From NCBI RefSeq assembly GCF_905171775.1, contig NC_053489.1:250605008-250669007 (forward strand): a stretch of DNA of 64,000 nt, read 5' to 3'. Below are positions 56,018-64,000 of this stretch, piece after piece. How positions within the stretch are numbered: the first letter of the stretch is position 1; each line of letters begins with the position of its first letter. A program made the position numbers and the translations under genes. The DNA comes from Rana temporaria. Its lineage: Eukaryota; Chordata; Amphibia; Anura; Ranidae. The notes below the pieces were generated by a model. It was not told the DNA's origin. It saw only the letters and a program-made list of their open reading frames with translations, and ran no database searches.

Positions 56018-56699
56018 AATGTTTCTTGTATCTTATCTCTTCTTCAATAAATATCTCTATTTTTCATATTACATGGATATGGGAGTTGTTTTATCTGCCA
56101 AAGGAGTTGCATTTCTGTCTATTCATTTCTGAGATCTACACAGCTTTGCCATACAACACATACCTGTCTGGCGGCACACAAGATTTTATTTTTCTCTTTT
56201 ACCGTTACAGATCTTGTCTCTCTCCCAGTCTATGACTGGGCACTGTTGTCTCCTCCTATCAGCATGCCTCTTGTTAGCAAATGAGCAATGCAGCACAACA
56301 AGATGGCTTCCTGTGCTGTTTCTCCCTCCCCACTCTAAGCTCTGCTGCATAGAAGAATGCAACAGGCTGATATCAAATCAACTGCATTTTTTAAATGCAT
56401 GTATTAATCAATACAAAACAGCATTCATTTGTGCATGTTCTGTTTGATTAAACTGTTGCATCAGAAGTGGCAAAATTATTTAACATCTGACTAATCTATA
56501 CAAGCTGTCATTTTACAGTATACGTAATTCATATATGCTGCTTATACAAAACAAGCTGTAAAGCAGCTATCTGAGTGATGTAGGTCACAACTCCAACATA
56601 CGACATCACTTCCTGAGCATGTAAATCACAAAATCAATGCCAGGTCTCGTATTCTCACATAACATTGAGTTCTACCAAGATCACCAATCCCTGTACACA
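56018..56699. other. Upstream region of V6
   Basis: AT-rich, with a Pyr-rich block about 56205-56345. Near 56605, gacatcacttcctgagc contains an ETS-like core (acttcctg) about 90 bases before the V6 leader. This is a candidate promoter element only. Confidence 0.4.
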
Positions 56700-57183
56700 A
56701 TGAATGTATTTGTTTGTCTTCTAAGCGTGCTTCTGTTATGTAAGTTTTTTTTACAGTTACTTTAAATATTTTAAATGTATCTTTAGTACATTGGATAACA
56801 AACATTTAGAGCAATATTTTTTTTTGCATGTCAAAATATAATTTGTTCAATTTTATTAAAATTTTATTTAATCATATTATTTTTGACTGTGTCTTCTTAG
56901 ATGGTGGAAGTAATGCTAAAGTTAATCAGCCAGATAAACTGTCATTTGTGGAAGGAGAGACCATTGAGATCCCCTGTAATCACAGTATTAGCAACTATGA
57001 TCGACTGTTTTGGTACAAAGTTCACATAGATGGGGCTCTGGAGCTCATCCTATACGGGTATAACAAAGGTGATGAGAAAGGACCATTCAAAATGACCATC
57101 AACAAGGAGAAGCTTTCCTCAATTCTTAGTATCACAAAAGAACAGATCTCACATTCTGGACTATACTATTGTGCTGTGATTGA
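56700..57183 (+). CDS. T-cell receptor V segment V6 (TRAV-like), apparently functional
   Basis: The leader exon is 56700-56739 (MNVFVCLLSVLLL plus one base; an ATG at 56704 is out of frame) with GTAAGT donor. The intron is 161 bases ending GTCTTCTTAG. The V exon is 56901-57183. First Cys lies in IEIPCNHS, Trp in LFWYKVH, and framework 3 ends KEQISHSGLYYCAVID with second Cys. No stop or shift. The end YYCAV is TRAV-like, and His replaces the usual Asp of the D-S-G/A-x-Y-x-C turn (HSGLYYC), a notable substitution at a nearly invariant salt-bridge position. It has the only consensus heptamer among the six. The downstream flank is paralogous to the upstream flank of V5. Confidence 0.9.
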
Positions 57184-57222
57184 CACAGTGACTGGAGGAA
57201 GTTACATACATGTCACAAAACC
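57184..57222 (+). promoter_or_regulatory. 23-RSS of V6, consensus-like
   Basis: Heptamer CACAGTG (57184-57190, perfect), 23-base spacer (57191-57213), nonamer CACAAAACC (57214-57222; ACAAAA core shifted by one, CC end present). Confidence 0.9.
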
Positions 57223-57388
57223 TCTCTGAAATACATAAAGACATAAAAACACACCTGTCAGTGATGAATAAATGTCATCTAATCCTGAAAGAAAAATGTG
57301 GTCAATGTGAAATGCTTATACTAGTGGTTTAAACGGTTAAACCATCAAATCAGAGCCATCAGATTAATCTTGTAGGTAGTGTCTAGAT

Positions 57389-57897
57389 TAGAGTGACCAG
57401 ATAATCCCCGGTTTCCGGGGACAGTTCCCGGATTGAGGACACTGTCCCCGGACCAAGTCTGTCCCCAGTTTTGTTCCCGGATTCAATTTGGTTTGCAGGC
57501 GCTATTACGCTAAAAATGGCGCCTGCAAACCGACCTGAAACAGTGTGAAAGTCAGAGGGCTTTCACACTGAAGTGGTGCGCTAGCAGGACCGCTCCAATA
57601 GTCCTGCTAGCCGCATCTTTCAGAGGCGCATTGCCGGAAGTATTTACCCTTTTCAGGCCGCTAGCGGGGGTAAAACCGCACCGCTATAGGCCAAATACCG
57701 CAGCAATTCCGACGGTAAAGCGTCGCTAAAAATAGCAGCGCTTTACCGCCACCGCACCTCCTGCCCCAGTGTGAAAGGGGCCTTAGACCTGACAGGCTGC
57801 GAGGCGGGCGGCGACAGGCAGAGAGTCGTTGATTGCCGCCATTACTAGTAAAGAAACATAGGTCCCCAGATTTCATTTTAAAAATGTGGTCACCTTA
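57389..57897. mobile_element. hAT-type MITE, 509 bases
   Basis: Starts TAGAGTGACCA and ends TGGTCACCTTA, flanked by the 8-base duplication GTCTAGAT (57381-57388 and 57898-57905). The paralogous V5 flank near 45010 has no insertion. Noncoding. Confidence 0.85.
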
Positions 57898-58168
57898 GTC
57901 TAGATTAGCAGGTATGAAAGACAGCATCAAATGTCAGAAATATGTTTGTCACTTTTTTTTTAAATTTCAGGCACTGCACGAGATCGGTGGGATAAGGATT
58001 GAAGAACAAACACTGAGCGACTAAAATGTTTCAGACCTATTTTAGTTTTTGGTAGATGGTGAGAGTTACCTGAACTGTTTCTTGCATCTCTTGAAGACTC
58101 CAGTTCTGCCCATCTGTGACAGCCATTATGAGGGGTCCCACTCTTCCTGTTATTTTGAATTTATGTTA

Positions 58169-58620
58169 TGTAGCACTACCCCCGGAGGAGCTGCTGGTTT
58201 GTTTTGGGTGGCAGATTTACCTCGTGGCTCTCCGAATTCCTAGGGGGTGAATGGTGCATATAGCAGAAGTAAAGTAATGTCCGCAACAGGTGTCTTTTGC
58301 TGTGCTCTTTATTACCCAGCCGGGTAAAAACAATAAACTTGTGGTGAAGAAGGTAAAGTTGAAGGAAGAAGAAGAATAGCAAATTCAGGCGTAGTAATAG
58401 GGAAACAGTCCTGCTCCCATATGTAACACTTCTTTGCGCCACTCCTACTTGAGTGGGAATTGCGTTCTTCCCACCCCAGTACAACAGAATGAGCCTACAG
58501 CACAGGCAAGCTGAGACAGAGACCCAATTTGAACATTTTAACCAGATCAGAGTTTAACTACACTCTGATCTCCCTCTAAATTTAAATAGCACCGGTACTT
58601 TGAAGTAACCAGACGCTACA
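58169..58620 (-). mobile_element. LTR copy with internal deletion, 452 bases
   Basis: TGTAGCACTACCCC to AGACGCTACA, flanked by GTTA (58165-58168 and 58621-58624). It is the same LTR family and orientation as 31782-33273 but lacks the middle part. The V5 upstream region (about 45515) is the empty site. Confidence 0.85.
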
Positions 58621-58624
58621 GTTA

Positions 58625-58917
58625 TATGATGAATAATGCACCAGGACAGCTAGGAACACCCCAAGGGTGAAGGGGGCACCTAAAAAAGCAAAGTGGATGG
58701 AAACAGATCAGGAGATGTCATCACAGTTTGTTAGTCCCACATCTGCTATAAAACAAATCTTTAATACTCTTCTATGATAAATCCTCATCCTATAAAAACC
58801 AGCAGTGATTCACAGCATATAAATGTGAATTGAAGAAATAGTCACGTGATGTAACTGTGCTATAAAATGTCACATCTGTACTCCCCACTGACAGATCAGA
58901 TCATTCTTTGTGGTTTG
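58625..58917 (+). promoter_or_regulatory. Orphan V-segment promoter (V5 paralogue) without a V exon
   Basis: About 290 bases match 45517-45786 upstream of V5, including ctgctataaaacaa, the CACGTG box (58843-58848) and TATAAAA (58861-58867). The match stops at tggtttg (58917), 7 bases before where the leader ATG would be, and LTR sequence begins immediately. No leader or V exon follows within the window. Confidence 0.8.
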
Positions 58918-58918
58918 A

Positions 58919-59410
58919 CTGGGTTCCCAATTCTGAAGATCCCAAGCGGTATTGCTGTTTGGTGGGGAGTCCATCTGTGGAAAGCCAATAAGAGGCTGGC
59001 GATCCAATAGGGTCTCGACAATCCACCGGGGATCGAGGTATCCGGACGCTGGGAGGCTGGTCACCTGTTAGTCGGTACCTGAAAGGAATTAAAAGGAGAT
59101 CCAGGCGTAATTTCACTAAGGAGGTACATCTCCGTAACTACAATCAGAAGGGCCTGTGGCAGAGGTTTCTTACTAATTCCATCCTAGGAGGGACTGTGGC
59201 AGAGGCTTCTTCTCAAAGGTTTGAGCGATACTCTGGCTGCCAGGTCAGTGAGAGAGGCCTGTCTAGGTACGCTATTCCCACTCAAGCAGGAGCGGCGCAA
59301 AAAAGTGTTACATGTGGGAGCAGCACCATACACCCCTAGGAATTCAGAGAGCCACGAGGTAAATGTGCCACCCAAAACAAACCAGCAGCTCCTCCGGGGG
59401 TAGTGTTACA
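58919..59410 (+). mobile_element. 3' part of an LTR ending at a primer-binding site
   Basis: Reverse-complement match to the LTRs at 31782 and 58169, so it runs on +. The 5' part (about half) is missing at 58918/58919, and the 3' end is gtgttaca at 59410. About 165 bases in the middle are deleted relative to the other copies. Confidence 0.8.
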
Positions 59411-59412
59411 CG

Positions 59413-59430
59413 TGGGGGCTCGTCCGGGAT
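59413..59430 (+). other. tRNA-Pro-type primer-binding site of a retroelement
   Basis: An 18-base stretch (tgggggct cgtccgggat) two bases after the LTR end has the sequence of the well-known proline-tRNA primer-binding site of retroviruses. Its position right after an LTR supports the call. Confidence 0.88.
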
Positions 59431-59663
59431 AGGCTGTTACCTCGCACAACCGAATTGAGAAGTTTATTCTGTCATTATTTCAAGGAATTGTCATGGTGTT
59501 GGACTGTGCTGGTGAGGAAGGAGTAAACTTTGCCAATGCACGTGCAACGTGCAAGAAAAAGAACTCGGTTGGAAGGAGTCACCCACCCCTGCGTGAGACG
59601 TAGGGCGAGTTTGGCGCCAAAGGACAGAGTGATTGCCTGCCCACGAGAGAGAGTCGTGCAACC

Positions 59664-61106
59664 ATGTCTGTGCCACCGACGCCGTTTGAAAGGCTGAGAC
59701 CCCCGATGTCTGTACCGGGAGCCAACCCGATGCCTGCTGCCACCGGAGCCCCTTTGACCAATACAGGAATCCGAATGAGGACCCAAGGGAAGTTAGTCTT
59801 GTTCTCCAGTGGTAGCGTAGAGGCCCTCGGACTGTCCTGCACTCGCTGTTCGGAGCTGGCCATCCGAATTCTGCCATTCACTCGGTGCAAAATTTGCCGA
59901 GAGTATTTGTTCCGAGTGGAGCCACCAGCTGAGTCTCCCCGTGAGTAACGGGTGGATTGGATCACCGGAACGGTAACCGCCGAGGAAGAGGTCCCATGGC
60001 CTGAACCCTCCTCCACGGAAGACGTCGCCGACCCTGAAACAGTGACTGTTTCCTCCACACTGACCATGCCATCGGCTGCTACCCTGATTGTGTCACCGGA
60101 GGTAAGCGACACTGAAGATAAAAAGAGTGTATCTACTGTGAGAGTGGATGCTGCAACAGAGACTGTGGGCTAGATTCACATAGATCAGCGGATCTTTAGA
60201 TTCGCGTGATCTATGTGATTTAAGATACGCTGCCGCAAGTTTGAGAGGCAAGTGGGTAATTCACAAACCACTTACCTCCAAACTTGCGGCGGTGGATCGT
60301 AAATCCCCCGGCGGAATTCAAATTCCGCGGCTAGGGGGAGTGTACTATCTAAATCAGGCGCGTCTCCGCGCCGATTTTAATGAGCATGCGCAGTCCGTGA
60401 ATTTTCTAGACGTCGCTAGGACGTCAGTGGTTTCGACGCTTACGTAAACGACGTCCATCTGTATTTGAGAATGACTTACGCAAACAACGTAAAAAAATTC
60501 AAAATCGACGCGGGAACGACGGCTATACTTAACATTGGCTGCGCCTCATAGAAGCAGGGGTAAGTATACGCCGGGAAAACCGCTACGGAAACGTCGTAAC
60601 AACACTGCGTCGGGTCCGCGTACGTTCGTGAATTGGCGTATCTTGCTGATTTACATATTTCTCAGCGTAAATCAGCAAGAACGCCCCCGCGCCATTTTTA
60701 AATTGCAGGTACGATCCGACGGTGTAACACAGTTACACCTGTCGGATCTTAGTCATATCTATGCGTAACTGATTCTATGAATCAGTCGCATAGATACGAC
60801 TGGCCGAACTCAGAGATATGACGGAGTATCTGGAGATACACCGTCGTATCTCTTTGTGAATCTAGCCCTGTATGTATGATGGTGGTAGCCGCTTGGCTCA
60901 CCCCTGAAAAGATGGGCCCCATCAAGGTCTCCCACGGCTGTGGTCGAGACCCACCTGCCATTACACATGACAAGGTCAGTATTTTTCTGGAGAACGTGCA
61001 TGTTTGCCTGCGGAGGAGTATGACACTTCTGATATTGATATTTTCTCCTGATTGCTCTGATTTAAATGTGGACTGCCTTATGATGGTAGTACCAGCGCAC
61101 TGACCA
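59664..61106 (+). pseudogene. Retroelement internal frame (gag region), broken
   Basis: A + strand frame starts at 59664 and continues to 60166, with one in-frame TAA at 59946-59948. It is then interrupted by a Harbinger MITE. The MITE plus its duplicated TGT is 705 bases, a multiple of three, and the reading resumes at 60872 in the same frame to a stop near 61104. The N-terminal part is Pro-rich with CTRCSEL and CKICREY cysteine pairs; no capsid or nucleocapsid family was recognised. By position after the LTR and primer-binding site it should be gag or a gag-leader product. No pol or env region is present. The copy is defective. Confidence 0.55.
60167..60868. mobile_element. Harbinger-type MITE, copy F
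   Basis: Starts GGGCTAGATTCACATAG and ends GTGAATCTAGCCC, flanked by TGT at 60164-60166 and 60869-60871. Noncoding. Confidence 0.87.
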
Positions 61107-61436
61107 CTAGGGGCAGTGTCCTGCAACTTCTACCACCGCAGAGACTAACTTGTACACATGTTTCTCGTGAGCCTTGCATTTTTAAAGGAACTCTCAGCAC
61201 TCTGATGTGTCTCTTTGGGAGGAAAAGGAGGTTTCACCTTATACTGGGGAAGGTGCAGCTTCAGTTTCACCCTTAGTGACTACAATTGTATAGTAATGTA
61301 TATTTGTATATATGTTCTTCCATTTTATATTTTTACAGGTCGTGACCTGCTATCAAAACAGTCGGAGAATGGGGCAGGATAGATACTCAGGAATGTTTTG
61401 TTGTTTTAAACTGATATTGTAAGGATTGTACACAGA
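61107..61436. other. Continuation of retroelement or flank, unassigned
   Basis: No recognisable motif. An LTR or target-duplication partner for the element at 58919 was not found here. Confidence 0.3.
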
Positions 61437-61815
61437 GGGCCAGATTCACATACAATGGCGTATCTTTCTGCCGGCGTAGCGTATCTTTTTTCCGCTACGC
61501 CAGACCAGCGTGGAGAGGCAGGTAGGGTATTCACAAAGCACTTGTGCCTAACTTTGCACCGGCCTAACTTAATTTCCTCGGCGTAAGTGGAAGTGGGTGT
61601 GACCTTATGCAAATGATGTTCTCAACGTGGAGCAGTGATTTACGCCCGTCGTATCATGAACGGAGCATGCTCAGTACGTTCGTTCCCTTCTGAGCATGCT
61701 CACAACTATGCCGGCCCAACTTACAGAGATACGCCGGCCCAACTTACGCCCAGCCGATGCAAAAGTACATACAGTTTTATTCCCCCCCCCCAGGGAAGGT
61801 ACTTTTGCTGTGAGA

Positions 61816-61913
61816 TGGCTGCTCCCGTTCCCCACAGGCAGAGGAGGAAAAAAAACTTTAACACCCAGGAGATGTCAGCCCTCATAACAGCAATAGACAC
61901 TTATGACCAGGGC
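61816..61913 (+). pseudogene. Myb/SANT-like Harbinger gene, 5' fragment
   Basis: The + strand encodes MAAPVPHRQRRKKNFNTQEM and ALITAIDTYDQ, aligned with MPGPRKERRKKNFTQDER and SAMERYDSR of the protein at 21538-22832. About 32 residues remain before a repeat insertion at about 61911. Confidence 0.8.
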
Positions 61914-62042
61914 CGCCATCAGGGGGGTACAGGCAGTACACCTGTAAGGGGCCCGGGGGTCCCCAGGGGCCCAGATGGGAACCCCCCCTTTTTTTTATTT
62001 TATAAAAAAAATATATTTTTTTTATATATTTTTATTTATATT

Positions 62043-62670
62043 TTTTTGATGGACAAGAAGGCCTGGCTTGCAGTCTCTGCTCTAATTCATTTCAAAGGTG
62101 TTCTATCTAGTTGAGGTCAGGCCAGGCCAGTCAAGTTCCTCCAGCCCAAACTTGCTCATCCATGTCTTTATGGACCTTGCTTTGTGCACTGGTGAGCAGT
62201 CATGTTGGAACAGGAAGGGGCCCTCCCCAAACTGTTCCCACAAAGTTGGGAGCATGAAATTGTCCAAAATGTCTTGGTATGCTGACGCCTTAAGAGTTCC
62301 CTTCAATGGAACTAAGGGGCCAGCCCAACCCCTGAAAAACAACCCCCCACCATAACCCCCCCTTTCATCAAATGATTTGGACCAGTCCACAAAGCAAGGA
62401 CCATAAAGACATAAATGAGTGAGTTTGGGGTGGAGGAACTGGACTGGCCTGCACAGAGTCCTGACCTCAACACCTTTGGGATGAATTAGAGCGGAGACTG
62501 TGAGCCGGGCCTTCTTGTCCAACATCAGTGCCTGACCTCACAAATACACTTCTGGAAGAATGGTCAAACATTCCCATAGACACCCTCCTAAACCCTGTGG
62601 ACGGCCTTCCCAGAAGAGTTGAAGCTTTTATAGCTGCAAAGGGTGAGCCAACCCTATATTGAACCCTACA
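62043..62670. mobile_element. Tc1-like transposase fragment as an inverted duplication
   Basis: 62043-62352 is the minus-strand version (gacaagaaggcctggcttgc, gttggaacaggaaggggcc) and 62395-62670 the plus-strand version (ggaggaactggactggcctg, gggatgaattagagcgg) of the same C-terminal transposase region. They lie head to head. Family as at 23250-25980. Inactive. Confidence 0.75.
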
Positions 62671-63338
62671 GGCTAAAGGATCGCACACACAATCGAATAA
62701 TATGTACGTGTTTTGTCGTATAATCAAACCGTCTGTACGCTCCATCGGACAAAAGAGCAGAAAAACTACGTAGTTTCGTGAATGTTGGCTGAAAAAGTTC
62801 TGCCGTCTGTATGCAGAACAAGTTCACGGCCAGTGCCTTTCGGACAAAAATATATATATAATTGTTATTATCATTATTATTATTATTAAAGGGCCCAGAG
62901 GTCCCGGATGGAAAGCCCCCTTTATTTGGTCATTTATTTTTATAAAAAAAAGGGGGGTTGCCATCCGGGCCCTCTCCAGCTGACTTGAGCAAGTCTGGTG
63001 CAAAGTTACCCCTGCTTTATGAGGGGTAACTTTGCGCCGGAATTTCCAGTTACGCTCACCGGGAGTAGACTGCGCCGGTCAAACGTAGTTTTGTGAATCG
63101 GCGTATCTCCCTCATTTGCATATTTAAAACCAAAAAACCATGGCCACGCCAGATCCGTCCAGCGTAAAGATGCGCCCACGCCGCTCCGGCGTAGAAAAGT
63201 TACGCCGGTAGGAAGAAGTCTATTTTGAGGCGTATCTGGTTCTGTGGGTACGGCGCAGAGATACGCCGGTGCACATTTTGACTTACGCCGCGCATCTCGA
63301 GATACGCCGGCGTAAGTGCTACATGAATCTGGCCCAGA

Positions 63339-63659
63339 ATGTTTTATATTGTTTTATTTCTTTATCTTTCTATCTTTTCTTTCTATTGTTAAAGCAGATT
63401 CAGGCCAGGTATTCAGGCTTGAATACCTTTTGTTGGGACACTGAGGCAGGTGCCCGCAACTGCGCCTTAGAGCACACCTAGGGAACACAGTTAACCCCTT
63501 GGTCGCCCCCTAGTGTTAACCCCTTCCCTGTCAGTGTCATTTTTACATTAATCAGTGCATTTTTATAGCACTGATCAATGTAATAATGTCACTGGTCCCC
63601 AAAAAGTGTAATTTGGGGTCAGATTTGTCTGCCGCAACGTCGCAACATCTCCCAAGGCA
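63339..63659. other. Fragment of a ttaaccccttccctg-type repeat
   Basis: 63490-63620 resembles parts of the MITE family at 34332 and 46327 (gtgttaaccccttccctg, atttttatagcactgat). No gene. Confidence 0.5.
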
Positions 63660-64000
63660 CAATGCAGAATCCTTATGAGGCAAAGAAAAAAGCACGAGAA
63701 ACAGGTAAAGGCTTGCAGACAATCACTAGAACTAGAAAATATTCCTGTTCATATGTAAGTTTTGAACAGGCAGAGTGTCCGTGGCAGAACAACACAGAAG
63801 AAACCTCTGCTCTCCAGAAAAAACTTTGCTGCGTGCCTGAAATTTGCCAATGAACACCTTGGCAAACCACAATACTACTGGGAAAATGTTTTGTAGACTG
63901 ATGAAACAAAGGTTAAATTGCTCAGAAAGCATACATAGCACTATGTAAGGTGCAAAAAGGGTACAGCTTACTAACATCAAAACATCATTCCAAGGGTAAA
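63660..64000 (+). pseudogene. Tc1-like transposase fragment, runs off the window
   Basis: The + strand gives, in shifting frames, KKLCCVPEICQ, then residues matching a YYWENVL-x-TDETKV stretch (first catalytic Asp) with a TAG in place of the Trp codon. The remainder is beyond base 64000. Different sequence from the copies at 18575 and 38032. Confidence 0.7.

Larger units (their letters stand above)
61437..63335. mobile_element. Harbinger element G, with the Myb-like gene start and nested insertions
   Basis: Starts GGGCCAGATTCACATAC and ends ATGAATCTGGCCC, flanked by AGA (61434-61436 and 63336-63338). Unlike the MITE copies it retains the beginning of the Myb-like gene at 61816. It is then broken by a gggccgccatcagg repeat (about 61911-62045), a Tc1-like inverted duplication (62043-62670) and a MITE fragment (about 62676-62840). 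Confidence 0.82.

Overview
The window reads as germline DNA of an anuran amphibian, probably a ranid-type frog. This is an inference from the dense, nested young DNA transposons (Harbinger, hAT, Tc1/mariner and TTAA-flanked MITEs), an Ngaro-type tyrosine-recombinase retrotransposon, an L1/Tx1-clade LINE and split-exon immunoglobulin-superfamily V genes. There are no bacterial genes, operons, rRNA genes or CRISPR arrays.

The host content is a run of six T-cell-receptor V segments of TRAV/TRDV type, all on the + strand: V1 6631-7077, V2 26649-27402 (broken), V3 33658-34091, V4 37492-37943, V5 45794-46214 and V6 56700-57183. Each has a short leader exon ending in phase 1 at a GT donor, a 55-290 base intron ending in AG, and a V exon with the Cys/Trp/Cys immunoglobulin core. 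Each stops at a heptamer, 23-base spacer and nonamer. No D, J or C segment was found, so this is part of the V array of a TRA/TRD locus. V1-V4 form one subgroup ending in CAKSDT; V3 and V4 are recent duplicates, and V2 is disrupted by a hAT insertion plus a stop codon. V5 and V6 are two further subgroups. At 58625-58917 there is an orphan copy of the V5 promoter with no V exon behind it.

Mobile DNA fills nearly everything else. 1-5165: an L1/Tx1 LINE (minus strand) with an internal rearrangement. 5469-6391: hAT-like element with a nested MITE. 7320-8351: long-TIR MITE. 8698-9375: CR1-type LINE tail. 10674-16648: a nearly complete Ngaro element with split direct repeats (gag, RT-RNase H, tyrosine recombinase, SGNH hydrolase). 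18575-19405: Tc1 relic. 19449-23245: a two-gene Harbinger element (transposase plus Myb-like protein). 23250-25980: a Tc1-like element carrying a 2.1 kb foldback palindrome. 27881-28534: solo LTR. 31782-33273: LTR inserted upstream of V3. 38032-39581 and 50568-51503: Tc1 copies. 42378-43625: 1.25 kb minisatellite. 52930-53875: second L1/Tx1 relic. 54725-55330: mariner relic. 58919-61106: LTR, tRNA-Pro-type primer-binding site and an interrupted gag-region frame. 61437-63335: another Harbinger element with the start of its Myb-like gene. 63660-64000: a further Tc1 fragment.

The V paralogues serve as empty-site controls that confirm several insertions (the LTR upstream of V3, the Tc1 downstream of V4, the MITE and LTR in the V5-type units). 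The most unusual points are the shared non-consensus RSS heptamer of V1-V5, the Ngaro architecture, the chimeric filler inside the LINE, and the promoter without a gene at 58.6-58.9 kb. All coordinates and identities were read by eye, without database searches.
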